From an uncultured Prevotellaceae bacterium (GTDB lineage Bacteria; Bacteroidota; Bacteroidia; Bacteroidales; Bacteroidaceae), in contig CADADN010000069.1 of assembly GCA_902786665.1 (NCBI GenBank), positions 1 through 46,871 of the forward strand: a DNA stretch of 46,871 nucleotides, in the 5' to 3' direction. The notes below the pieces were generated by a model. It saw only the letters and a program-made list of their open reading frames with translations, ran no database searches and had not been told where the DNA came from. The translations under genes and the position numbers were made by a program. This document shows positions 24,968 through 37,756 of the stretch, one piece after another (the first letter of the stretch is position 1; each line of letters opens with the position of its first letter).

Positions 24968-26665
24968 TCAGTCAAGCATCTTCGCTCCATTCGTCGGTTG
25001 TATCACCTTACAAAGGTTGACTACATCCTCTTCAAATCTATCTTTATTGATCGCCTTTGATTTGGTGACCGACCGACAATTGTAGATGGTCTGGTTGGAG
25101 AGGAACAGAAGCCCCGATATGTCTGAAGTATTTTTTACTCCTAATCGAATCAAGGCAAATGTGCGCAGTTCTGTGGTCAGCGTATGAGGCGATTTCTGCT
25201 TGACACGCTCGTCTTCCTTTAGCAAAGCGTTGAACTCTTCCACAAATGTGGGATATAGTTCCAAAAATGCCTTGTCGAAACGATGGAGAAATGTGTTGGC
25301 GTCTTCCTCGGAAATGCGTGTTGACGAAATGTTCTGCAATAAATCCTGTACTTGATTGGCCTTAATCTTACGTTTGACCAATGTCTGGTATTTGCCCATC
25401 TTGTCGATGTATTTGGCACACAAGTCAATAAAAATAGAGGCAAGGCTCTCACGACGCTTGTTGGTGTCCAGCAATTTTAGATTCAATCCTTTCAATTGCT
25501 CATTCAAACAGACTTGATGCTGGTTGCTCTCAGCCAGTTGTTCGTTGAGATATGATAATTGGAGGTTGCTTTCTGCCAATTCCTGTCTTCGCAAAGCCAG
25601 TTTCCTATTTTGTAGATAGATGAAATATGCGGTAAATAGCAAGCCTAAAAGCAATAGGGATATGATGATGACAGAGTTTCTCAGATTGTGGTTTTTCGTC
25701 TCCATGCGTGCCTGATAGGCATTCATGATTTGAGGAAGGTTTCTGGATATTTCCAGAATCCGCAAGCGGTTATTGTAAAATTTGGCATCCTCCATGGAGA
25801 TACTTATGTATCGCTCCGCACGTTCCAAATAGTCTTCACCTTTCTCAAACAATTTCACGGCCAATGTCTGCAAGGCAAGGTTCTCCATCGTACAGGATTG
25901 CAGATCACTCAGAGCAGCCCTGATTAGGTATTCCTCATATTTTTCCTCATCCCCACTCATCCTATAATTGCCAGCCAAGGCAAATGATGCCATGGCATAA
26001 ATGCGCGAGTCCTTGTTTGTGGTATTTATAATGTTTAGATAATACTCCCTCGCTTTCTTGCGGTCGGGCTCTACATATACATTCTGCTCACCTTGATAGA
26101 ATTTATGCAAAGGGTCTTTATCATCGGCATACTGCATGGCTTGTTTCAAATAATCGTTGGCTTTCTGCCGATATAATGGTGAGAATACAGGGTCACTGCT
26201 GTAATCACTCCAATAGGAATAAACAGAAAAATAGGTGTAATAATACTTGAATAGAAGTCTCTGTTCTATCTTGGATTCTTGCATGCTGCCCAGTTGGTCA
26301 ACCGCTTCGCTGTACAGCCCGCCAAGAGTGAGAATCTCAGCCATGTGTATCGTGAACAGCGTAGTGAAATAGTCGTTATTCTGTTTCTTGGCCATGGTCA
26401 GCCCCTTCTTTGCATATACCATGGCTGAGTCAAGCTTAAATACATGGTATTCATCATAGAGTGCGTCTAAAGTTTTGAGGACAATGTCATGGTCGTGTTC
26501 TGAGTTGATACTCTTTTTTAGATATGCAATCCGATCCTCTTTAGCCTTGATATATCCCTCTCTTTGCTCTAAGGTTGAGTCAAGTTCATTCAACAACTGG
26601 ATATTGTCAGCGAATGATTCCACTGATACGACAACAAACACGAAGAAAACCCAAAATCTATTCAT
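24968..26665 (-). CDS. SusR-like transmembrane transcriptional regulator
   Basis: A 565-aa protein with signal peptide (MNRFWVFFVFVVVSVESFA), a periplasmic helical TPR-like region (about 25-320; e.g. LDSAMVYAKKGLTMAKKQN, YAMASFALAGNYRMSGDEEK), one transmembrane helix (SVIIISLLLLGLLFTAYFIYL, about 330-350), a coiled coil (ELAESNLQLSYLNEQLAESN) and a cytoplasmic domain ending in a LuxR-like helix-turn-helix (LIRLGVKNTSDISGLLFLSN, then QTIYNCRS). This is the architecture of SusR-type regulators that bind a disaccharide and switch on a PUL. It is divergent from susC with its own strong promoter, so it is the probable activator of the genes 26882-36857. Confidence 0.82.
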   Translation of the reverse strand: MNRFWVFFVFVVVSVESFADNIQLLNELDSTLEQREGYIKAKEDRIAYLKKSINSEHDHDIVLKTLDALYDEYHVFKLDSAMVYAKKGLTMAKKQNNDYFTTLFTIHMAEILTLGGLYSEAVDQLGSMQESKIEQRLLFKYYYTYFSVYSYWSDYSSDPVFSPLYRQKANDYLKQAMQYADDKDPLHKFYQGEQNVYVEPDRKKAREYYLNIINTTNKDSRIYAMASFALAGNYRMSGDEEKYEEYLIRAALSDLQSCTMENLALQTLAVKLFEKGEDYLERAERYISISMEDAKFYNNRLRILEISRNLPQIMNAYQARMETKNHNLRNSVIIISLLLLGLLFTAYFIYLQNRKLALRRQELAESNLQLSYLNEQLAESNQHQVCLNEQLKGLNLKLLDTNKRRESLASIFIDLCAKYIDKMGKYQTLVKRKIKANQVQDLLQNISSTRISEEDANTFLHRFDKAFLELYPTFVEEFNALLKEDERVKQKSPHTLTTELRTFALIRLGVKNTSDISGLLFLSNQTIYNCRSVTKSKAINKDRFEEDVVNLCKVIQPTNGAKMLD

Positions 26666-26681
26666 AGCACATAATTTGATG

Positions 26682-26713
26682 CAAAGATAGTAAAAATAAT
26701 CAGCAACGGCAAA
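26682..26713 (-). promoter_or_regulatory. Promoter of the SusR-like regulator
   Basis: On the minus strand TTTG (26713-26710) is followed after 20 bp by TATCTTTG (26689-26682), an almost perfect Bacteroidota promoter 17 bp from the ATG at 26665. The leader must be very short. Confidence 0.7.
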
Positions 26714-26835
26714 CTTTACTATTCTATTTTCCCAATTTATTGTAATCTACAGAATATCAATAAAATATACGTATTCGTGATTTTACGTTTTTTACTATTC
26801 CTTTACTACGATGTTCAAGTCACCATATTATAGTT

Positions 26836-26843
26836 TACATTTG
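26836..26843 (+). promoter_or_regulatory. -7 promoter element of the susCD operon
   Basis: TACATTTG matches TAnnTTTG, 38 bp upstream of the susC ATG at 26882. The -33 region shows no good TTTG, consistent with a promoter that needs an activator such as the divergent SusR-like protein. Confidence 0.55.
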
Positions 26844-26881
26844 CAACAGATTTTCATTCATTACCCAAAACCAATAAATGT

Positions 26882-29866
26882 ATGATTAAACAATCTATCA
26901 AAAAAAACTTAATGCTAAGCATGCTGATGCTGCTGATGCCGTTGAGCCTTTTTGCACAAGAAATCAAAGTGCAGGGTGTCGTGAAAGACCCAACAGGAGA
27001 AACAGTCATCGGTGCAACAGTCATGCAAAAGGGAACTAACAATGGAGCCGTTACAGATGTAGATGGCAATTTTACTTTAACCGTTCCCTCGAACGCTACG
27101 CTTACCATTTCTTATATTGGCTATGCCACCCAGGAAATAGCCGTGAATGGGAAGACAGAATTCTCTATCGTAATGGAAGATGACAGCCAAGCCCTCAACG
27201 AAGTGGTTGTCGTGGGTTATGGTACCATGGACAAGAAGGAACTTACATCGGCCATAGCCCATGTGGGCGAGAAGGACTTCCTTACTGTCAGTTCACTTGA
27301 TCCATCCATGATGATACAAGGCAAAGTGGCCGGTGTATCCATCACCAATACGGGCAGTGGAGACCCCAACAACCAGGCAAGCATCCAGATTCGTGGTGTG
27401 TCGTCACGTTCTGCAGGTCTCGGACCGCTCATTGTCATCGATGGTGTGCCTGGTGGCAATCTGACCAACATCAACCCCAATGACATTGCTTCGTTCGATG
27501 TTCTCAAAGACGGAGCCGCTTCAGCCATCTATGGCACACGGGGTTCCAACGGTGTCATCGTCGTGACTACCAAGAAAGGCAGCAAGGACGGACAGACCCA
27601 CACCTCATACTCAGGTCAACTATCTTGGGACTTCATCAACAAGGAACTAAAAATGATGGATGCCCAACAATATCGCGATGTCAGGTTAGGTTGGGGCGAT
27701 ACTGGCGTAGATCTTGGTGGCAACATCAATTGGCTTGATGAGACCACCCGCACAGGTGCCACCATGCAGCATACACTGACGCTCAGTGGAGGAAATGCCA
27801 AGAGCAACTACCGTGTGAGTGCCGACTATCGCAAGGCTCACGGCATCGACCTGCGCTCGAACCGCGAGGAATACGGTGCTCGTGCCTCTGTCATGCATAC
27901 AACTAAGAATGGTCTCTTCACCATCACCGCCAATATCGCCCCACGTGTCATTTCTCGCGACAATGCCGACTGGAGTGTATTCAAAGACGCCATAGAAGCC
28001 AATCCCACCACACCGTTGATGGATCCTGAGAATCCTGTCAGATACTACAACTTCATGGGGCAAGTGGTGGGTTCAAATCCTGTGGAGCGCCAGAAATTGG
28101 AAAAAGACCATGCAGATACCAAGTTGCTCGACTGGGACGGAACGGTTAAACTCAATATCTTGCCACTTTTCGGCAATGGAGAGATGGAAAATCAGAACCT
28201 CACCACACAGGTGATGTTTGCCGACCACCAGTATAGCAACGACAACAGTTGGTTCCGGCCATCTACAAGTACGATTGCCATCAACAACGGACGTGACGGC
28301 GAAGCCAGTCGTTCCTATGGCAAAGAGAGCCAGTATGTGGTGGAGTGGCTCACCAACTACATGGGTAGTTTCGGACATCACAACATCAAGGGTATGGCAG
28401 GCTATTCTTATCAGTATTCCCGCTACTCAGGATTCAACACTGAGAACAAAGACTTCCCTAACGATGGTCTTGGCGCCGACAACATGGGTTCGGGTGAGTA
28501 TGCCAAGGAGGAAGGCGAGGTGCTTATGGGCAGTTACAAGAACGACGCCAAACTCATCGCATTCTTCGGCCGTGTGAGCTACGACTATGACGGTCGATAC
28601 CTGCTGACCGCATCGCTGCGCCACGAAGGTTCTTCAAAATTCGGTGCCGACAACAAATGGGGTAATTTCCCTGCCGTGTCGGCTGGATGGCGTATTTCTT
28701 CTGAGAAATTCATGAAAGGCATCAACTGGATTAACGACTTGAAACTACGAGCCGACTATGGTGTCACCGGCAATCAAGACTTCGGCAGTTACCTTTCACT
28801 GAATACGATGACTGGTTTTGGTTATTACTTCTACAACGGCCGGTATTTCCAGGTATGGGGGCCTTCAAAGAATGTGAACCCTGACCTGAAATGGGAGAAA
28901 GGCAAGAACTGGAACATTGGACTTGATTTCTCGCTGTTCAACAACCGTGTTTACGGCTCCATCAACTATTTCAGCCGCCGTCAGCAAGACCTACTCGGCA
29001 ATTACAAGGTGTCTGTCCCTCCATATCTCTTCGACGAAACCTTTGTCAATGTGGGAACGATGAAGAACACCGGTTTTGAGTTCGACCTGAATTTCAATGT
29101 CATCAATACGAAAACTTTCGGATATGATTTCAACATTGTCGGAACGACGATGCGCAACGAGTTTGTAGATTTCAGCAATTCCGAATACGTGGGACAAGAC
29201 TTTTACGACGTGAGCGGAACAGAAGACCCTTATCCATTCTACAACCTGCAGCGCATCCAGAAAGGTGAGTCGCTCGGCAACTTCTACATGTGGGAATACG
29301 CCGGACACACCACCGATGGAGAATGGCTGGTTTATGACAAGGAAGGTGACATCATCAGGGCCTCACAGGCAGGTGATGAAGACCGGCGTGTGGTGGGCAA
29401 CGGCATGCCGAAGTTCACCCTCTCATCAAGCCATAATTTCCGTTACCGCAACTTCGACCTCTCATTGTTCTTCCGTGGCGCTTTCTTCTATGACATTTTC
29501 AACATCCACGATTTCTATTACGGAACCCGCAACTTCACGGGCAATCGCCTGCAGAAAGCCTATGCCAAGAACTTCGACATTGCATCTACTGCCAATCCCG
29601 TGGTCTGTGACTATTTCCTTGAGCGTGGAGACTATCTGAAACTTGACATGGTGACGCTCGGTTACACTTTCCAACCCAAGGACTGGCGTTTCCTCGACCG
29701 TGTGCGTGTTTATGCCACCGGGAAGAACCTTCTTACACTGACCAAGTTCAGCGGCGTCGACCCCTCTACTTATCAAGTGAACGGTCTGACACCTGGAGCA
29801 CAGGGTTCCCGTACTTATTTCCCATCAACCCGACAGTTTATCGTCGGTCTGCAAGTGGACTTCTAA
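26882..29866 (+). CDS. susC: SusC-like TonB-dependent outer-membrane transporter
   Basis: A 994-aa transporter with signal peptide ending SLFAQ, a carboxypeptidase-like regulatory domain (VQGVVKDPTGETVIGATVM ... GYATQEIAVNG), a TonB box-like segment (NEVVVVGYGTM), the plug domain (VAGVSITNTGSGDPNNQASI; YGTRGSNGVIVVTTKKGS) and a 22-strand barrel whose last strand ends FIVGLQVDF with terminal aromatic residue. SusC proteins import oligosaccharides across the outer membrane using TonB energy with a SusD lid. It is the first gene of the operon to 36857 and is followed by its SusD partner after 12 bp. Full length; nothing missing. Confidence 0.95.
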   Translation: MIKQSIKKNLMLSMLMLLMPLSLFAQEIKVQGVVKDPTGETVIGATVMQKGTNNGAVTDVDGNFTLTVPSNATLTISYIGYATQEIAVNGKTEFSIVMEDDSQALNEVVVVGYGTMDKKELTSAIAHVGEKDFLTVSSLDPSMMIQGKVAGVSITNTGSGDPNNQASIQIRGVSSRSAGLGPLIVIDGVPGGNLTNINPNDIASFDVLKDGAASAIYGTRGSNGVIVVTTKKGSKDGQTHTSYSGQLSWDFINKELKMMDAQQYRDVRLGWGDTGVDLGGNINWLDETTRTGATMQHTLTLSGGNAKSNYRVSADYRKAHGIDLRSNREEYGARASVMHTTKNGLFTITANIAPRVISRDNADWSVFKDAIEANPTTPLMDPENPVRYYNFMGQVVGSNPVERQKLEKDHADTKLLDWDGTVKLNILPLFGNGEMENQNLTTQVMFADHQYSNDNSWFRPSTSTIAINNGRDGEASRSYGKESQYVVEWLTNYMGSFGHHNIKGMAGYSYQYSRYSGFNTENKDFPNDGLGADNMGSGEYAKEEGEVLMGSYKNDAKLIAFFGRVSYDYDGRYLLTASLRHEGSSKFGADNKWGNFPAVSAGWRISSEKFMKGINWINDLKLRADYGVTGNQDFGSYLSLNTMTGFGYYFYNGRYFQVWGPSKNVNPDLKWEKGKNWNIGLDFSLFNNRVYGSINYFSRRQQDLLGNYKVSVPPYLFDETFVNVGTMKNTGFEFDLNFNVINTKTFGYDFNIVGTTMRNEFVDFSNSEYVGQDFYDVSGTEDPYPFYNLQRIQKGESLGNFYMWEYAGHTTDGEWLVYDKEGDIIRASQAGDEDRRVVGNGMPKFTLSSSHNFRYRNFDLSLFFRGAFFYDIFNIHDFYYGTRNFTGNRLQKAYAKNFDIASTANPVVCDYFLERGDYLKLDMVTLGYTFQPKDWRFLDRVRVYATGKNLLTLTKFSGVDPSTYQVNGLTPGAQGSRTYFPSTRQFIVGLQVDF

Positions 29867-29878
29867 TCGTTGATAGTT

Positions 29879-31663
29879 ATGAGTAAACAACTGAAGACAA
29901 TGAAGAAAACGAAGAAAATGAAGACAATGAAAACATACCATCATATTGCCATGGTGGCACTCTGCCTCCTGACCTTGGCCAGTTGTACCGACTTGGACGA
30001 GACACTCTACGATCAAGTGGGCACACAAAACTACTACAATACAAAGAATGATGTGGTGAGAGCCACATTCCGCCCTTTTGAGCATGCTTTCTGGAGTATT
30101 CAGAGCCGTCACGTACTCAATGAACTCACTGCCGACCAACTCATCACCCCAACCCGTGACGGTTGGTGGGACGATGGAGGCAAATGGCGGCGTCTGCATT
30201 ACCATGACTGGAACGTGGAAGACGGCGGCGATGCCCAAACCGAATGGAATGGCTGCTTCCAAGGCATCATGCAATGCAACTATGTCATTGAGGATTTGCA
30301 AAGCCTCGCAGCATCGAGTTTTGGTTTCACTGATGCCGAGTTTGACAATCTGAAAGCACAATGCAGGGTGCTGCGGTCATGGTTCTACCTTCGTCTGCTA
30401 GATGAATTCCGCAATGTACCCCTTGCAGTCAGTTACAGCGATGTGTCGAAAAACACAGAAACGCAAGTGGCTCCGACTACCATTTTTGAATTCATCGAAA
30501 GTGAGTTGAAAGAGTGCATTCCGCTGCTTACCGAAAAAGCAGAACTTGGAAGCAATGCCCCATTGCAAGGCCAGTGGACCAAGGCTGGTGCCGCTGCCCT
30601 GCTCGTGCGCCTCTACCTGAATGCCAATGTCTATATCGGAAAGGAAAAATACAATGACTGTGAGCAGGTGGCACAAGACATCATCGACGGCAAGTACGGC
30701 AAGTACCAAGTGGCATCACGCTGGGATGCCGCCTTCGACTGGAACAATGATGAGTGCGACGAGGTGATTTTCGGATTTCCCGGTGCCCCAGGCTATAGTT
30801 ACTGGCACTATCAAGGTGACACCTATTGGTGGACTACACCTGCACGTGCCCGCTATTATTTCGGTGACTCCAAGTGCAAGGCCGGCGACCACAACACAAA
30901 GTATGCCGCCTCACCCAGTTTCGCTCCCAACGGCGACCGTTACAATTATGAATTGGGCATGCCTATTGAGCGGTTCCGCAAGTATGATGGCGACGTGCGC
31001 TTGAAACTCTACCGTAACTTGGGCAACAGCCGCCGCGAGGGAATGTTCCTCTACGGATATCTCGAATACAAAGACGAGAGTGGGGAAACGAAACGCGTAC
31101 AAGCACCCGAAGTACCTTATGACCTTTATATCCGCGATGCCGTAGGCAAGTTTCAAGGACTCGCCCCAGACCGATGGCTCACTGCCACGAACAGCACGTT
31201 GCGTGACGGCGACCATAATTCAGGATGGCATTTCGCCAAGTATCCTTTCTACAGCGACGAGGATGCCCATCAGATGGAGAGTGACTACACGGAAATCCGT
31301 TTGCCAGAAATCATCTACTCGCTGGCAGAGTGCAAACTGCGGTCGGGCAAGAAAGCCGAAGCCGGAAGGTTGCTCAATATGGTGCGTCGACGTAACTACG
31401 CTGATGTTGACCTTTCCACCGTGCTCTATGCTCCCGAAGGCAATGCCAACCTCGACATGCAGGAGATGCTCGACGAATGGGGCCGAGAGTTTTTCGCCGA
31501 GAGTCGCCGCCGAGTGGACCTGATACGTTTCGGTAAGTATAACAGCGGTTCATGGTGGGACAAGACACCCGATGCAGACGACCATACGAAGATTTTCCCC
31601 ATCATGCGTCCTATCCTGAATGCCAATCCTTCTTTGGTGCAAAATCCTGGCTATAACAATTGA
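29879..31663 (+). CDS. susD: SusD-like surface glycan-binding lipoprotein
   Basis: The first ATG is at 29879 (a TTG lies in frame at 29870); the Lys/Met-rich leader KQLKTMKKTKKMKTMKTYHH suggests the true start may be a later Met before HHIAMVALCLLTLASC, the lipoprotein signal (Cys36 counted from 29879). The mature protein has SusD features: DLDETLYDQVGTQNYYNTKN, WNGCFQGIMQCNYVIEDLQS, QCRVLRSWFYLRLLDEFRNV, AALLVRLYLNANVYIG in the TPR core and, near the end, EMLDEWGREFFAESRRRVDL, the highly conserved C-terminal SusD motif. It caps the SusC pore and binds the polysaccharide. The specificity is not readable from sequence. Confidence 0.94.
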   Translation: MSKQLKTMKKTKKMKTMKTYHHIAMVALCLLTLASCTDLDETLYDQVGTQNYYNTKNDVVRATFRPFEHAFWSIQSRHVLNELTADQLITPTRDGWWDDGGKWRRLHYHDWNVEDGGDAQTEWNGCFQGIMQCNYVIEDLQSLAASSFGFTDAEFDNLKAQCRVLRSWFYLRLLDEFRNVPLAVSYSDVSKNTETQVAPTTIFEFIESELKECIPLLTEKAELGSNAPLQGQWTKAGAAALLVRLYLNANVYIGKEKYNDCEQVAQDIIDGKYGKYQVASRWDAAFDWNNDECDEVIFGFPGAPGYSYWHYQGDTYWWTTPARARYYFGDSKCKAGDHNTKYAASPSFAPNGDRYNYELGMPIERFRKYDGDVRLKLYRNLGNSRREGMFLYGYLEYKDESGETKRVQAPEVPYDLYIRDAVGKFQGLAPDRWLTATNSTLRDGDHNSGWHFAKYPFYSDEDAHQMESDYTEIRLPEIIYSLAECKLRSGKKAEAGRLLNMVRRRNYADVDLSTVLYAPEGNANLDMQEMLDEWGREFFAESRRRVDLIRFGKYNSGSWWDKTPDADDHTKIFPIMRPILNANPSLVQNPGYNN

Positions 31664-31690
31664 CAACCATCAACCGAAAAACGAAATAAT

Positions 31691-33232
31691 ATGAAAATTA
31701 GACATATATTCCACGCTCTTGCCTGTATGATGCTGGCATTGGCACTAACGGGATGTGAGGGAGAGAAAGACCTGAACATCATAGAGGGCGAACTGCCCAT
31801 CAAGACAAACTCGCTCTATATGGTGGGCGATGCCACACCTAACGGCTGGGACATCGGTAATCCCACCCCACTCTCTGCCTCTACCGACGACGCCCTCATA
31901 TTCACATGGGAGGGACCTCTTTACAAAGGCGAGATGAAACTCTGTCTGACCACGGGAAGTTGGGACGCGCCTTTTATCCGCCCTATCGTGAATGGTACCG
32001 AAATCACAAAGACTGCCATCTCGAATACAAAATTCGCCATGCATGCCGGAGATCCCGATGACAAATGGCGCATTGCTGATGCAGGAAAATACAAGCTTAC
32101 CTTCGACTTGCGCCATTGGACGATGTCGACAGAGTATCTTGGCGAACTTGACGCACCAGTCATTGAGCCTATTGAGGCAGAGACTCTCTTCATCGTGGGC
32201 GACGCAACGCCAAATGGATGGAATATTGACGCCCCGACACAACTTGCAAAAATGTCGCAATACGTCTTCCAATACGAAGGCAATCTCCTTGCAGGTGAAT
32301 TGAAAGCATGTCTTTCGACAGGAGACTGGGGAGTGTCGTTCATCCGTCCCACATTCGGTGGCTGCAAGATTAGCAAGAATGGTGTTGAGAGTGCCGACTT
32401 CGTCTTCACCACCAATCCCGATGATAAATGGAAAGTGGAGGACGCCGGACAGTATCGCCTGACCTTCGACTTGGAGCATTGGACAATCCGGGCAGAGTAT
32501 CTCGGTGAGATACCCTCATCCGACAAAGAACCCATTGAGGCGGAAGCCGTGTATATCGTAGGTGATGCCACCCCCAATGGCTGGAGCATCGACGAGCCCA
32601 CCCTGCTCACCAAAGTGTCGAAATACGTCTTCCGGTATGAAGGGACACTCGTCGCAGGCGAGCTGAAGGCTTGTCTCTCGACAGGAGACTGGGGCGTTCC
32701 GTTCATCCGTCCAACCTTTGGCGGTTGCAAAATCAGTAAGAATGGCGTGGAGAATACCGACTTCGTCTTCACCACCAATCCCGATGATAAGTGGCAGGTG
32801 GTGGAAGCAGGTGAGTATCGCCTGACCTTCGACCTCGAACACTGGACCATCAGCGCAGAAGCACTTGGAGGCGGCACCACCGGGAAAGATCCTCTCGAGG
32901 CAAATGTGGTCTATATTGTGGGAGATGCCACTCCTAATGGATGGAGCATTGACTCGCCCACCCAACTCACCAAAGAATCGCAGTATGTCTATGTCTATGA
33001 AGGAACACTCACACAAGGTGAACTGAAAGCCTGCTTGCAGACAGGCAGTTGGGATGTTCCCTTCATCCGTCCCATATTCGCCAACTGCCGCATAGACGGC
33101 AATGGCGTGGAAAATCCCGACTTCGTCTTCACCGCCAATCCCGATGACAAGTGGAAGGTAGAGGAGGCTGGAGACTATCGTCTGACCTTCGATTTGGAGC
33201 ATTGGACCCTCAATGCCAAGAAAATCAAATAA
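31691..33232 (+). CDS. SusE/SusF-like lipoprotein with four tandem starch-binding-like modules
   Basis: A 513-aa lipoprotein (LALALTGCEG, Cys22) consisting almost wholly of four consecutive modules of about 120 aa. Each starts with VGDATPNGW (residues 45, 169, 290, 410), continues with a FxYEGxLxxGELKACL strand and TGDWGVPFIRP, then NPDDKWKVxxAGxYRLTFDLEHWT. SusE and SusF of the starch system have two and three such modules; four is unusual. Modules 2 and 3 are nearly identical, pointing to recent duplication. Position after susD is the usual SusE/F place. It is expected at the outer surface, binding the same glycan as SusD; the short linker before the first module is consistent with outer-surface lipoprotein export. 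Confidence 0.85.
   Translation: MKIRHIFHALACMMLALALTGCEGEKDLNIIEGELPIKTNSLYMVGDATPNGWDIGNPTPLSASTDDALIFTWEGPLYKGEMKLCLTTGSWDAPFIRPIVNGTEITKTAISNTKFAMHAGDPDDKWRIADAGKYKLTFDLRHWTMSTEYLGELDAPVIEPIEAETLFIVGDATPNGWNIDAPTQLAKMSQYVFQYEGNLLAGELKACLSTGDWGVSFIRPTFGGCKISKNGVESADFVFTTNPDDKWKVEDAGQYRLTFDLEHWTIRAEYLGEIPSSDKEPIEAEAVYIVGDATPNGWSIDEPTLLTKVSKYVFRYEGTLVAGELKACLSTGDWGVPFIRPTFGGCKISKNGVENTDFVFTTNPDDKWQVVEAGEYRLTFDLEHWTISAEALGGGTTGKDPLEANVVYIVGDATPNGWSIDSPTQLTKESQYVYVYEGTLTQGELKACLQTGSWDVPFIRPIFANCRIDGNGVENPDFVFTANPDDKWKVEEAGDYRLTFDLEHWTLNAKKIK
31823..33230 (+). repeat. Four in-frame ~363-bp tandem coding repeats
   Basis: Units begin at 31823, 32195, 32558 and 32918 at the codons for VGDATPNGW (spacing 372, 363, 360 bp). 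Units 2 and 3 share long identical stretches (e.g. ACTTCGTCTTCACCACCAAT in both), while unit 1 is the most diverged. Confidence 0.85.
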
Positions 33233-33253
33233 AAAACCATAACACAAAAAGAC

Positions 33254-36857
<3,604 letters not shown>

Positions 36858-36877
36858 ACCATTAACATGCCAACAAT

Positions 36878-36912
36878 ATAGTTGCCAGACCTTTCATCGG
36901 TCTGGCAACTAT
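36878..36912. terminator. Bidirectional terminator after the SusCD operon
   Basis: A perfect 14-bp stem (ATAGTTGCCAGACC pairing with GGTCTGGCAACTAT) with a 7-nt loop lies 20 bp after the GH97 stop and before the convergent phosphoesterase. The U-tract is weak (ATTATATGG), so termination efficiency is uncertain. Confidence 0.7.
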
Positions 36913-36984
36913 TATATGGTCACTATGATTTTTTCTATTCATAACCATGATCTACTTTCTCACGAAATATTTCGTAGCGGATAA

Positions 36985-37218
36985 TCAAATCTCAATCATC
37001 CTGACGTGGCTGAACCAATTGTGCAAGTGCTCTTGTTGGAACACATAGCCCAATTGGTTGCTTATGATTTTCGTGCCACCAATCTGAGTGTCGATGTTGG
37101 TGTGTGAATGACCGTATATCCAGCAGTCAATGCGGCTGCCGGCGATGAAGTCACCCAACTCGGTTGCAAAGGCGCTGTTGATGGGCGAGCCTTTGTGCTG
37201 TGGTGCCACCACCTGCAA
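36985..37218 (-). pseudogene. 3' part of metallophosphoesterase gene (after frameshift)
   Basis: This frame supplies the C-terminal third of the phosphoesterase that starts at 37756. LQVVAPQHKGSPINSAFATE continues naturally from the upstream THHLP motif, and CWIYGHSHTN carries the last two metal-binding histidines. It ends NWFSHVRMIEI. The last codons contain the 30-bp repeat shared with 24845-24874. On its own the fragment has no start and no function. Confidence 0.7.
36992..37021. repeat. 30-bp direct repeat, right copy
   Basis: Identical to 24845-24874 and in the same orientation. Here it encodes the phosphoesterase C-terminal residues NWFSHVRMIE on the minus strand. Confidence 0.9.
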
Positions 37219-37756
37219 CGTAGGAAGGAAGGTGATGGGTCACAACGACAATCTTCTTCGCCGTGCTCTCTGAGAAACTTCTTTGGATGAAGTCCAGGCA
37301 GAAACGGTGCATACTATTATAGTCCTCTACCGTCAACGGATGTCCATCATACAACGTCTGATAGAAGTCGTTCAGTCCATGCGATACGGCATACTCATCC
37401 TGTGGTGGGATGTGTGACCACAGGGTGCTGAGGATGAAGTCCACATCGTCAATTCTCACTACCTGGTTCTGGTAATATCCCACATTCTCTTTGAGCATCC
37501 ACGACCATTGCATCCCACGCTCCATTACGTCGTAATGACCGTAGTAGTCATGGTTGCCTGGCACAACCAACACCTGCCTGTAGTTCTCCGAGGCCCAACT
37601 CCAGAAATCCCCCAATGGCGGGACCTTGTTCTTCAGATAGAACGTGTCTCCGGCCAGCACAAGTACCTCTCCCGTGACGGGAAAGCCGCAGTGCTTGATA
37701 TACCTGCTGTTCTCTGCCAACTCCATGTGCAGGTCGCTCATGTATTGTATTCTCAT
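37151..37756 (-). CDS. Calcineurin-like metallophosphoesterase, 5' part, frameshifted
   Basis: A phosphoesterase with MRIQYMSDLHME (D8, H10), VLVLAGDTFYL (D37), VVPGNHDYYGHYD (N68, H69) and KIVVVTHHLP, the ordered metal-binding motifs of the calcineurin-like fold. After THHLP the frame is lost; the missing GHSHTN motif is found in the neighbouring frame at 36985-37218. The slip lies in a short repeat, GGAAGGAAGG on the plus strand (37223-37232), where one extra base shifts this frame. The repaired protein would be about 256 aa. The ATG overlaps the stop of the upstream gene (ATGA), so it is the last gene of the RNA-ligase operon. A real inactivation, slippage or assembly error are all possible. 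Confidence 0.78.
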   Translation of the reverse strand: MRIQYMSDLHMELAENSRYIKHCGFPVTGEVLVLAGDTFYLKNKVPPLGDFWSWASENYRQVLVVPGNHDYYGHYDVMERGMQWSWMLKENVGYYQNQVVRIDDVDFILSTLWSHIPPQDEYAVSHGLNDFYQTLYDGHPLTVEDYNSMHRFCLDFIQRSFSESTAKKIVVVTHHLPSYVAGGGTTAQRLAHQQRLCNRVG

